A DNA stretch of 64,000 bases. Source: Antedon mediterranea (lineage: Eukaryota > Echinodermata > Crinoidea > Comatulida > Antedonidae). Location: positions 2,524,501 through 2,588,500 of the forward strand of contig NC_092671.1 of the NCBI RefSeq assembly GCF_964355755.1, written 5' to 3'. The stretch's first letter is position 1. Each line of letters opens with the position of its first letter. Under the pieces are notes generated by a model. The model saw nothing but the letters and a program-made list of their open reading frames with translations, made no database searches and had not been told where the DNA came from. A program made the translations under genes and the position numbers. Positions 48,301-59,769 of this stretch are shown one piece after another.

Positions 48301-49476
48301 ATGCATGTATGTATTGGTTTACTTGCCAAATTTCATTTTATTTAAAAAAAAACTAATTTGGGCAAAATTCAGAAAACGTTATTTCCATATATGTGTCTGA
48401 AGTCTAACCCCTTTTAAGACTAAATTCAGACAAACAACTTTTGTAAATCCATAATGTAACTCAAGTATAAATTCAACCTCCTAATTTTACCAAATTCCAT
48501 AACCAGGACCCCTGAGACTATAATACTCGGGTCATTTTTACTCTTATTTATTAAAACCTTTTTTATTCTTATTTAAGTGTAACCATTCCAGTTAGCTGAG
48601 TGCGTTATACGATAATATTTATATTTTACAAAGAATTACTCTTTAAACAGCTGGTTTTAATATCAAATAAAATTTCACTTTTCCCATTTTTAGATAAACC
48701 TTACATTATATTTAATAATTTTGTACAAGTTTAATAATTTTAAATGTATTATCTCTATGGCAATTCATTTATTTAACATAACAAATACACTTATCATTTT
48801 CCCTATCATCTCCCTGCAGAAAAAAATCATATAAAAATGATAATTTTTATTGAAAAGTTGTAATATCAGAAAAAGATACGTAGAGTCCTTGTGGGATATG
48901 TTATGGGTTGGGCTCAGTTTTCTTAAAATTATCTATCGTTTTTAAATAAATGCTGACATCTTATTTCCATTTAGTAATTGAGAAAATGGGTGTGAAAAAG
49001 TGAGTAATGTTTCAACACATATAAACTTATAAATAAATTGATTTACATATTTTTATGCGATATATTTAATTAAATTTAATGTCATGCACTTAATATATTA
49101 ATTTATGACAGGATACTATCATCTAAAATTATTTTAACTGACACAAAAAAAATTATGATAAAATCCATTTTATATGCTTTAGTTATTGTAGGACTGATCT
49201 CATACATGTTTCAGAAACAAATTTCTATCATCAGTATAAATATTTCATATATATTTTAATAAAACTAATCTAATGTCATAAAAGTAAAATTTTTTTATGA
49301 TTTATTCGAGCGCAAGACAATAATCATACTAGACAGATCTCCAAGAGACCGTATCTCCGTGCGACAATACCGCCACCCACACTGAATTCTGCTCAGCTAA
49401 TGAGGATCTTCTGTGTTGTTAGAATTAGTACAAGAAATAAGACTCATTTTAACGAAATATGAAATCAAACTTAATA
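45355..49476. other. gene-free region
   Basis: At about 45840-45935 a stretch ending acataACATTGGCGACGGGAAGG looks like the end of an LTR followed by a primer-binding site of a Gypsy-like retrotransposon; no coding region follows. The remainder is AT-rich without recognisable genes. Confidence 0.4.
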
Positions 49477-51072
49477 CTAGACATGTAACTCGTCACTTTG
49501 ACGAGTTTGGTTATCCGCCGCGCAAGTGGTGCAACATTAACATTAAGGGGATAGGTTGAGGACAAAAGGAAGTGTTCACGTTGGCATTATGACCTGAACT
49601 GAAGAATATGATATGTTGTTATTGCTGAATTTTATCTATATATAAATTCATATATAGTATACACAGTATAATCTGTATCCATATCACATACAGTGTAGAA
49701 TATGTGAACTTACGGGACCCGCTATTTATTGCAATTTTTAACATGTTGACGGTTTTAAAATGAAACGGGAAGGTAGCAATTCCGAAAGGAAATTATCTCA
49801 GCAACAACGTATTAGCGTGTAGAAGAAATTTGAATACGTGAAATATTGATGCGCGCTCTTTTAAATGTAATGAATTATGACGCAAAAGATGAAAATACGA
49901 CCTTTTTTATTTAACTGGCCATATGATGACGTCACAACATCCGATTGGCAACATTTTTACATAATTTCGTATCTACAATCCAATAGCTTCCAGAAAAAGT
50001 TTTAATCGTGATTATCAAATTTTATTCTTACGAGCTATAACAGATTAAAATTTACTGTAAAGATGAAATTGATGCCACACGTGATTTAAATTTGTAGGCA
50101 TGATGACGTCAAAAAAATTAAAATATTTTTAACTCATGCGAAAGATAGTTGATTGACCTAGACAATATCAAAATCGGGGTGAAAATGGAAAACGGATAAG
50201 TGGAGATGCGCTCTATTCAATGTGATGAGCTATGACGAAAGATACAAAAATCCTAAATTTTATATTCGCGTGGCCATACGATGACGTCACAATGTCTGGT
50301 TAGCCATATTAATACCTGATCCGATATCTACAACTCATCTACTTCTAGAAAATGTCATCCACAAAAATTTGACCATCTAGTTTAGAAATTACGACTGTTT
50401 AAAAAAAGTCATATTTTAAACGAATTTTTTAACCTTTTCATAAAAAACGCGCGCAAATTGGCCAATTCGACGTGCTCGTATGACGTATCTTTAAGTCAAA
50501 ATTGTTTAAAATTTGGTAAAATTACTAGAAAAGGCTGAAAAAACATAAATCACGCGAAAAAATTACGTTTTCAATTCTACGTGCGCACCGCACACGTAAA
50601 AATGTGCGCACGCGTGGGAATTTTTGACATGCTTAAAACGACATGAAACGCGTAGAAAGTTGATTATAAATTAATTTTGCGCATTTTGAAATTTTAAATG
50701 CGCGTGCACGCGTAACTTTGTGTATAACACGCAATTTTTTTTCAACAGAAAGTTAGCGCATGATATAAATTAAACTTTTGCAAAGTTTCAAGTTGAAATG
50801 TTATTTGGTTGTCGAGCTATGTTAGATACGACAAAATCGTTAAATCGCGCGTAAGTCACGTTGCGCAATTGTAAACGTCATGAAAAGCTTCGCTTGACGA
50901 CGTTACGTAAATGTCAATATGTTAAGATAGTTACCAAAATGTTATGTTTGCGAGTTTTGGAGAAAAGCGTTACACAAAAATCATACAGAAAGAAAGAAGA
51001 AAAATAAAAAGATGATGATTTCGTACAATCACAAGAGGTTATCCTGCAACTTCGTTGCGGATAACCAATTAA
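49477..51072 (-). mobile_element. Helitron/Helentron-like non-autonomous element, copy 2
   Basis: Same family as 28916-30135. On the - strand the 3' end has hairpin AACTCGTCA/TGACGAGTT, six bases, CTAG|T; the far end has hairpin GGTTATCC...GGATAACC and shared TTAATTGG. It is about 380 bp longer than copy 1 because a segment with ggccatatgatgacgtcac is repeated internally. TGACGTCA-type words and cgcgtg runs are again frequent. Confidence 0.75.
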
Positions 51073-52378
51073 CATAGTGAAAACTTACAGGGTTATGCTT
51101 ACAGAGCTAGAATGAAATTATGAACTTTTTTTTATATCTATATTTGAAAGACTATTAATATTATATGTTTGCACTCCACCATTTGAAAATCCTGGATCGG
51201 CCCATGACCTAAGATATAGTTTTATAGTCAACTACAGTGTATTCTAGTTTTCTGTATTATAATAACTGAATATAATGTCCACATTAATGGATCATTCTGA
51301 TTAAGATGAACCTTTTTATAAATTATCAGAATATTTTAACCTAAATATTTTTAGACTCAGTAAAAAAATATCTGTCTTTCAAAACTCGAAATTACAGCGA
51401 TTGACGTAAAATTCACTTTCAATATCCTGATTCATTTGATTAAGAGCTCAATCAATTTAAAAACAATTATTAAAATGTCATGCTAGATTTTATTGTAAAA
51501 TACTTATAATAATTGGCAAGAATATAATAGATATACGTAATACATAATTGTTAACCAGTAAAATTTAAGTTAATGAAAACAAAATTGAAATTTAGAGGGA
51601 GTGAACTCTACACAGCAGGATTACAGGGCGGTCACCAAAATATCACGTACATGTTATAAAAGATATAAATTATGTTCTCTATTTATGAAAATATTAGTTT
51701 TCACTGTGCATTAAGTATGAAAATTAGTGTATTTTTCCTTTAAAAAAGTTTTTTTAAATAATTTTTTGGCTGGTCATGATGAGACGGATTATAAAAACAT
51801 GAAACAGCAATTTTATTTTAATCATAATAAACATTTAAAAACTTCTGAAAACTACAGATTATGGTTAAAAAAGTCAATAATACTTTAAGGTCGAACTCAA
51901 TACGACAGTATACGATTAACGCAACATTTGGAAATTGAAGGATGTAATACGATGATGAAAAACTTCCTAATAACTGGTATATCTCCCAAAACAGCAATAC
52001 AGTATCAATGCTAATAGCTTGCTCGTTTCTGCTTGATGAAATGTCAACATCCTGATAAATATATCCTGTCTGTCTGTATGTCCCACCCTATGATGTATTT
52101 CTATAAAACATTAGTCGACTTTTAAAGTTGTATCCAAACAAATAGGATATTGGAGTTTTATCATTTTCAACTCTTTGGGAGTGAAGATGAAGTGTTAAGA
52201 ATATATCATATGTGCTGTCACCATTTAGATCTTTTAAAATCTATATTACTCTAAACAAGTGACCAATATTACATCAAAAGACGTTTCATCAGGTACGATG
52301 GACAGCATGTGTGTTGCTAAGCACACAATTATATATCTTTGAAAACTTTTTCAAGCTTATACTATTTAAATCATTTAA
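51073..52378. other. gene-free AT-rich stretch
   Basis: Nothing recognised. Confidence 0.5.
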
Positions 52379-52723
52379 AGATGTATTGTCCCCCAAAATC
52401 ATGAAAAATAAAGATTTTAAAAATCGGACTTTGAATAGGCCATTTTGCAGTTTTAATGAAGTTGTTCACTTCCATAAGAAATAAAACGGGGGGAAAAAAA
52501 TTATTTCACCTATAAAAAGACAAAATAAACAGTTAAATTACCCAAAAACTCATTGTCTTCCAGAAAATTTGACCATTTTTTGCTTTAAATTACATTTTTC
52601 TCAAGTAAATACAATTTTTTCAGACCCAATTTTTGGTGAGAGTGAATAACTATTATCTGACATTAAAATAACATATTCAACAAAAAAATTAAAAAAAATA
52701 TTTTTTTATGGGACAATATATCT
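52379..52723. mobile_element. TTAA-flanked MITE (345 bp)
   Basis: TIRs AGATGTATTGTCCC and GGGACAATATATCT (one mismatch) with TTAA on both sides (52375-52378 and 52724-52727). TTAA duplications point to the piggyBac or Kolobok groups. The interior is A/T-homopolymer-rich. Confidence 0.85.
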
Positions 52724-53181
52724 TTAACTTCTCTTGATATTATTTTTATAACATATTTATGGCTAAATTAAAATCCTTCTACATACAGTATATTAAAGCC
52801 GTATCAATGATTCATATTTATGATGAGATACTTGCTAAATCATAATCTAATTAAATATAGATGATCATCATTTTTTATGTTATTTTTTTCCTGAAAGTGA
52901 TTATGACACACATTTTCCGATTTGAATCAGCTATCTGGAAAACATTTAACAAAATTCAGAATAAGTCATTGATTACACATTCTTTTAAAATGTCCTGAAC
53001 GAAGCATATCATGCTTTCAAATGCTGTTGTGATATGATGACTTGTTTTTTTTAAAGCAGTAGTATTTTATTGTTTTACATGCACTGTTTGTTTGTGGCTC
53101 TAAAACACTTTGATACAAAGTTAGTTAAGTTAAAACCCATTCTCACAAGTGTATACAATAGCAACAACAATTGTCTTAAGT

Positions 53182-53465
53182 GAGTTAAGTTTAACACCTT
53201 TTCACACCTCTTGTACACTTCTAAATGTACTAATTTACCCTAAAAACACTTTAAAAATTGAGTTAAGTTTAACCCCTTTTCACACCTCTTGCAGACTTCT
53301 GAAGGTACTAATCTGCCATAAACTTTCAAAATTCAGTTCAGTTTAACCCCTCTCTTGCAGACAATAATTTGCTTAAAGTCTTTTAAAAGTAACTTCCTCT
53401 CACATTTTGTAGTAACTGTAGCATCTAATTGCCCTAAAAACTTTTAAATAAAGTTGACCTCTTTG
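53182..53465. repeat. minisatellite of about 75-78 bp, 3-4 copies
   Basis: gagttaagtttaac.ccttttcacacctcttg at 53182 and 53260, diverging copies at 53334 and beyond. Because 78 is divisible by three, the + ORF 53149-53346 repeats LSLTPFHTSC; it is not a gene. Confidence 0.8.
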
Positions 53466-54289
53466 ACAAATGCTGCCCTTAAAGTGACTTTTTTATAGGT
53501 GAATTAAGTTGATGCTCTCAACTGGGCACCTGAATTCTAATACTGTACAATTATGACACTTGGACCAATAATCAACAGCTTACAAATGCATGAAAATTAA
53601 AGCAAAAAATGATGTCATTGACACTATAGATTAACTAAGATCTACAATAATGATGATTTGTCACGAACCCCTTAAAACAAGGGTTACCCACCTATGAATC
53701 ATTGGTAGGTAATTCTTACATAAATATGAGTTTTAACCCCTGATTCACTGCGATCTTGCGTTGAATTAACCTACATCCTGACTAGAACATGGGTCAACGT
53801 GGTAGAATGTTAAAACTGTAGAAAATGTCAATAATTACAAGGGTCTTGGATGACATTCCAATTTGTTGGAAAGATTTACAACATAGGAAAGACCTTTTGG
53901 TATGTTCGGAAATTACTCATACTTTTGTAATTCTTTAAAAAGAGAAACATTAAATTCCAATTCAATTGCAAATGTAGAAAGTAAAACTAAATTCATATTT
54001 TAAACTTTTTTTTTTTTTGGAATGCATATAACAATTTTGTTTGAACGTCCCCTTTTCCATTCATTTCCTTTATTCACTCATTTTCTTTATTTCAGATAGT
54101 GCATCCATATACAAATCATACAAAACAAAAAGAAACAAAATACCGGGATATTAACAATAGCATCTTCAACAAAAACAACCTAAATATCCTAAAATATCAC
54201 CTCATCCAAAAGTGAGAGAAAAGAAATAACTCTTCACCCGTGACAGAAATTGTCGAACTAGAGTAAAACCTTCAGGATGCCAACAAAGT

Positions 54290-54600
54290 GTCACATTCAT
54301 ATGAGTTGGTCTCTGAATAGGGGTTGGTTAAAAACATATATTTAACCTCATTCATTTGTGAAAGTGTCCCTTTAATAGGGTGTCCTCTGAAAGGGTTAGC
54401 TGAAGTGTTAACACATATACCTTATTACACCTCATTCATTTGTTTTATGTTAAAGTGTCCCCTAATAGAATGTCCTCTGAAAGGGTTGGCTGTAGTGATA
54501 TATATGTCTCGTTTTATGTGAAAGTGTCCTTTAATTAATATGGGTGTCTATTAAATAAGGGTCTCAGAGAAGAGGGGTAATATTAAAAGATGCATCACCA
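54290..54600. repeat. GTGTCC-TTAATAGGG family, three units of about 100 bp
   Basis: cctcattcatttg - gaaagtgtccc - taatagggtgtcctctgaaagggtt repeats at about 54345, 54425 and 54500. A short piece recurs at 55025-55080. Confidence 0.8.
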
Positions 54601-55126
54601 CATTCTTTAAGGGAATGGGGGTAATGATATAGGGGACATTTTGTTGTCTAATACATGAAATGTGTCCAACTTAGATATTTGTGTTTTTGTTTTGGGTCTC
54701 TTGAAAGAAGAGAATCTTGGTTATCTATAGGAAGCAAATTTAAGAAGTTAAAATAAATAACCTTGAATCACAAATCAATTATGAGAAAATCTAAAGCAGA
54801 CATATTTTGCAAGGACGTTTAACTCTTTAATAGATGTAGAATAATGGATAGAAGAAGAGAAAAAAAATGACACAGTTGAACCCTTACATTGGAACACTCA
54901 TACTTTTTTTTCTTTTAATATATTATTGTAATGATTTTTTTGTGAAAAATAAATAAAGAATACTCAATACAGTGGAGACTATTCTATGAAAAAAATGAAG
55001 GGCTAACATATGGTTTAACACTAATGTTTTAGGGATACTTTGTTGGGACCTTAATAGGGTACTATTGTATGACTATGGATGAGTAATGTTAGGTTATTGC
55101 AATCTTCTGTTTTCTAGCTTACAGAA

Positions 55127-55275
55127 TAAAACAAAGAAATATGACAGAGAGGATTGTATAATATTATAATTTGACTGTTTGCTAGAGTTGACAGAAGAGG
55201 TATAAAACAAAGCAATATGACAGAGAGGATTGTCTAATATTATAATTTGATTGTTTGCTAGAAGTTGACAGACAA
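55127..55275. repeat. 75-bp tandem duplication
   Basis: aaaacaaagaaatatgacagagagg (55129) recurs at 55204; about 95% identical. Confidence 0.9.
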
Positions 55276-55849
55276 ACGGAAGGAAACAATAAATATTACA
55301 CAATGAATCATACAAACAGATAAAGAAAACAATTGAATTTTATTGATTTCAATCTTAATCAAATAAAGAAATGAAAAGAAGTACCTTAGTACAAACTGAG
55401 GCCTAGAAAAACAGATACTGTAAAAAAAAAACAAATCTTGATGCTGAAACTAATCACAAAATAGAAAACTGGAAACAATAATCAAATAATGAAATTATGT
55501 TTTAAATATTTTTATTAATGAAAAGAATAATTGTCCATTATTTGTTTACCTGTTAAGATAATCAATCACAAATAAATTAACGTTCTTGATATTTTTATTT
55601 AACATTTCTATAATCTTTAATAAATTAACACATTCAACAAATTAAAGAACCATTGATTGTTTATTATTGTTGAACTAAATTCTAAAAATAGACAGTTTAT
55701 TTAACAATTTTGATTTAAATTCAATTTAAAATCTAGGACAATCTAATGTCCTCGGTTTAACGTATTTATATCATAGATGATTTACTTAATAAGAATCAAT
55801 CACGCAAATTAATTGAATTTAAACAAAGGTGTAACGAGACAAAAGTTAC

Positions 55850-55945
55850 AGCGAGCCAGCCACGGACAGATACAGTTTTGACAACTTCCTGGGGATCCTG
55901 GATCACACGGTCAAGAACATGCAGTCATGCTTCAACAAATTATAA
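55850..55945 (+). CDS. possible terminal exon with high GC3
   Basis: Open to TAA at 55943; peptide SEPATDRYSFDNFLGILDHT continuing KNMQSCFNKL. About 70% of third positions are G or C in a region otherwise near 30% GC, a strong sign of (present or past) coding. The acceptor (gttacag) lacks a pyrimidine tract. AATAAA signals lie at about 56173 and 56184. Unrecognised; could also be a fragment of a transposon gene. Confidence 0.38.
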   Translation, partial: SEPATDRYSFDNFLGILDHTVKNMQSCFNKL

Positions 55946-56599
55946 AATTGGACTTCACTACATTAGAATGTACAGGTGAAAGCCTGAACTTACTGGGTAT
56001 CGCTCTCCCGAGACAAGAAACATGTAATCGGCCAGCTTTCACTTATTTACCGATAATTTCCACTGTTTCAAAATTATGCCAATCAATCTAGGTCAAATCA
56101 TGTGTTCAACTTTAATTTACACATTTTTCTTTAAGCAACAAAGTCATTTTTTTTATAACTTTCATGTGTTAAGAATAAAGAGTTGAATAAAAAAAGTTAT
56201 ACACTATGTTCTAAACCAATTGCTTTATGGCTCAATTAAAGGATTTGAGAGATAATATTCTGGTCTTAACAATGGATGAACTGGTCTTATCGTATCAGTT
56301 AGTGTGACCCACCATAATCTGGCAATAACTGAATTACTTACTATTGAATTGTTAAGGTGACTCAGTTAAACTTAATCATAATTGGACTCGTTTTCAAATC
56401 TCTCTAGAATCTAACTATCGCCAAATAGTCTAGCATGGAGAAAATAAGAAAAAGGAATTGAACCAAATGTTGTGAGTTGAGAACATTCTGTTAGTTTCCC
56501 GATGTCAAGAGAATAAGCAATAATAAAATGTAATGTTTGAAACATAATCATTTTACAGAAGTTAAAACAAGGGAAATAACAATATGATTAGTCAACTTT

Positions 56600-56710
56600 C
56601 TATGTCTTTCTTTCTCGATTCTTGAGGAGTTTTGTTTGCTCTTTGCCAATAAGCTTAGAACAAGCTGTCAACAAGTTGCCTCCACCCATTACTAGATCAT
56701 AATTTCCCAT
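56600..56710 (-). CDS. possible terminal exon (- strand)
   Basis: After acceptor attgtttaaagacag it reads in phase 0 only: MGNYDLVMGGGNLLTACSK, then LIGKEQTKLLKNRERKT and TAG at 56602-56600. 36 residues, basic C-terminus. The first codon is ATG, so it could also be a complete tiny ORF. Unrecognised. Confidence 0.33.
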   Translation of the reverse strand: MGNYDLVMGGGNLLTACSKLIGKEQTKLLKNRERKT

Positions 56711-57509
56711 CTGTCTTTAAACAATTAAATCAACCTGTTTCATGTTGAAACATACACAGTGGTATCACTTTCTAACAAAACGCCTAGCCAACATAAACGT
56801 TTCTTTTTTTTAATAAGTTAAGGAGTATCATTATAAGTAAAGTTCACATGTTAGCAGTAGAGAAGTAAAAATTAATATGTCTACTTAAGATATTGTCAAT
56901 TGCTTTAGTTTATTAATAAATAAATGGATGGACATATACAGTTCCAAGGTTTACTTATAGAAAAAGGCCACATCACATGCAAGCATGTTGAAGTATTTTA
57001 TTCAAAAGTTACGCAAACAAACAGAGTGGTGTTAGTATAGTAGTTTGTGGGTGCTGTACATAAAAAACAGCCTACCATCAATATTTTTGTTCTAAATTAT
57101 ATTGCAACATTCACATCAAAAGGAAATATCAATTGTTAAGATTAGAATGCTTGAACCAACTTTGAGCTATCATACCATGAACATAAAATCTCAAGTTTTT
57201 GACCAATCAGTCAAAATTGTATTTCAAATCATTAAAAAGGGGGTGTATTCATAATTGTGAAATCTCAAGCCCAAACCTCAAATTTGACATGTTTGGTGTA
57301 TTAGTTGAAAAGAAAAGCTCACACTGACAGACACTTGGCTATGCACAACACATGATATCTATTCCAATATATATATATAAGTAAGGCCTAACTGTACTCG
57401 CTATAAAAAGTGTTCACGTTAATTAACAATCAAGAACTTCCTAAATTTCTATCTTATCTTCATCATCAAACACTACAAAGTAAATGTTAATTTATTCGTG
57501 CTGTAAAAG

Positions 57510-57545
57510 AATAACAAAAGGGAAGCTAATGCAGAGGTCAACAAG
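57510..57545 (+). CDS. possible micro-exon of a + strand gene
   Basis: 36 bp, phase 0-0, NNKREANAEVNK, ending AAG|GTATGT. Fair acceptor (gctgtaaaag). It fits the phase 0 start of 57982-58043. Confidence 0.2.
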
Positions 57546-57714
57546 GTATGTTGACATTTTGGCAGATAGTAAGGAAAGTTTACAAACAAACTTGATGACA
57601 GAGAATAATGAGCCAAATAAGTGACATTTACATTGTTTCACTTTGTAATTGGACATTGTACAATTTTAAGATAACATTTATAAATTAATTTTTAATAAAT
57701 ATTTATACAGTTTA

Positions 57715-57870
57715 ATACAAGATACAAGACTTTTTATTGTCACTTAAGATACAAAAGAAAATTCTTTTTCCTAATGCTTAAACAAATTTATCCTATGCCT
57801 ACATAGTTTAAAACATACAATGACAAAAAATACCAATATTTTTAAAATAAACAAGTCACAAGCAAGAGGA
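57715..57870 (-). mobile_element. LINE-type 3' end (- strand)
   Basis: On the - strand GACAATAAAAAGTCTTGTATCTTGTATT: AATAAA followed by a TCTTGTA repeat tail. Confidence 0.4.
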
Positions 57871-57981
57871 AGTATGCAGAAATTCAAGAAATATTTTAAA
57901 TAAATGGGGAAAAAACAACTTTATTACATTATAATACCATGCTAAAATCCTTTTTCAAGTATAATTCCACCCACTACTTAG

Positions 57982-58043
57982 GTTAAATTTCTTGAAGACT
58001 TTTGGAAATTCCACTGGAATCCGAGTTTTAAAAAGTGTTTAAG
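57982..58043 (+). CDS. possible exon of a + strand gene
   Basis: 62 bp between acceptor attccacccactacttag and donor AAG|GTAAGT; reads VKFLEDFWKFHWNPSFKKCL in phase 0 and ends in phase 2, which is exactly the entry phase of the exon at 62231. Trp/Phe-rich, unrecognised. Confidence 0.32.
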
Positions 58044-58619
58044 GTAAGTTTATTTCTAGTCAACATAAGGGCACACAATGAATATGAATACAAAATTCAA
58101 CAACACTTAATAGTATACTTCATATCAAAATATTCTGAACTAAATCATCTCTAACAATCTCATAGGAACACCTTAATAGAGTTGAGAATACACTGCGACA
58201 TTATCCACTCTTACTAAACTCTGGTCATAGTAATCTTGGGACTTTATTGTCAAATCGTTAATTTCCTCAGATGGTCAAAAGTTTATAAAACTATACTGTC
58301 TATACAAGTCAGCAGAAGTGAAAAAACAAGAACTAGAATGAACTTTTGACAGCTAGACAAAACATAAACTATCAAGAAAGACCTAAAAACATATAAATGC
58401 ATTGATAATGTATTGATGACTTGTTCAGTCATTCATAAACTTTCTCATTTGTCAATAAGCAGTAGCTTCACACTTTAAATTCTATTTTTTCCCATTGTTG
58501 ACTATTTTAAAACATTATTCTGTGTAATTTTTAAATCCTAATTATTCTTATATTTTTTATTTTGAATGTACTGTGTCTATACTGTTTTGGAAGAAACATA
58601 TTCACTAAATACTTCTGCA

Positions 58620-59010
58620 TTCAATTCAATTCAATTCAATTTCTATATTGCTGCAAATGCCATCAAGGGCTAATATCCGCTTAAACATACTACATCATAC
58701 AAACATAATTATACATATTTACATTTAAAATTTAAACACATAAACATTTTAGTCATTACTACTGTAGTAGTTATTATTTTTAATTATTGTAATTATTGTT
58801 ATAATGATTATTGTTATAGTTATTATAATTAATAAAAGTGTAATAAATTATAGGTTACATCTGAAGGGCAGTTTTAATGTCAAGCATTAACTTTGTAAAG
58901 CCGGTAAGCAATTCAATTCAATTTAATTAATTTATTTGTCCACTCGTGAAATAATTAATATGCTCATCAACAATACATACAAATATAGAATATGCATATA
59001 TATATATATG
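58620..59010 (-). mobile_element. two LINE-type 3' ends in tandem (- strand)
   Basis: Tails of (GAATT)n at 58620-58642 and 58911-58930, each next to a body that reads AATAGAAATT or GGACAAATAAATT on the - strand. Confidence 0.45.
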
Positions 59011-59697
59011 AATGTTATTGATTTCACATTAGCTGAATGAATGTGACAGAAGGAATGAAATAAATAGCCGATATTCTATCCGTATTTTGTACTAGCTTAA
59101 ATGATTAAGTTTCTGACATATTTAATGGGGACATGGATTAGTAAAAATGATGTAAAATATGTAATATTGATGTATTGGTTTTTACTTCTAATACTTTAAT
59201 CTTGTTTTGCATTTTTTAATTAACAAATTGAGATGTTTGGGAATAGGTCGATGTTTGATATTTATTTTTGAAAGGTCAATAACTTGAAAAATTGAAAAAA
59301 GCTTACAAAAAAATTGGTGATATTGTATAACCTTTTAAAATGAGACAGATTTGTAAATGATTTTTATACAAATTATTATGTTGTTCTTTGTCGGTATAAC
59401 CAATTCAAAATAAATTTTTAATGTATTCAGTATTTTGTTTTTACTTATAGTACTGTGATAATTACAGTATATCTTTCATATGAAAGCTGATCGGTGCTTT
59501 ATTTTTAACCTATACCAAATTAAAATTGTTATATATATATAAAACAAATTATGTGTTATAAGTTACCAATAAACTTATTTCAAATTTTTTTAAACTAAAA
59601 TGGTGAATAAAAAGTGAAGGTGAAACAACGTCATTAAAATTGTGAATGCTGTTCTACTAATTGAAAAGATCATCAAATCCTGTTTTTGACAACATAC

Positions 59698-59769
59698 ATG
59701 CCCTTTGCCTGGCAAGGTAGCAACGTTTCAACTCGCTGTATTGATAGATAGACTTTTTCTCGTCTTTAT
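59698..59769 (-). CDS. possible exon (- strand), phase 1-1
   Basis: 72 bp ending GCAT|GTATGT; peptide KDEKKSIYQYSELKRCYLAR followed by QRA. Just over half of the third positions are G/C, above background. Acceptor (tctgatagcag) is mediocre. May belong with the - strand terminal exon at 56600-56710 only if another exon corrects the phase. Confidence 0.28.

Noticed and set aside
53149-53346. 65-residue + ORF with an internal protein repeat
   Set aside because: Product of a 78-bp minisatellite, a multiple of three.
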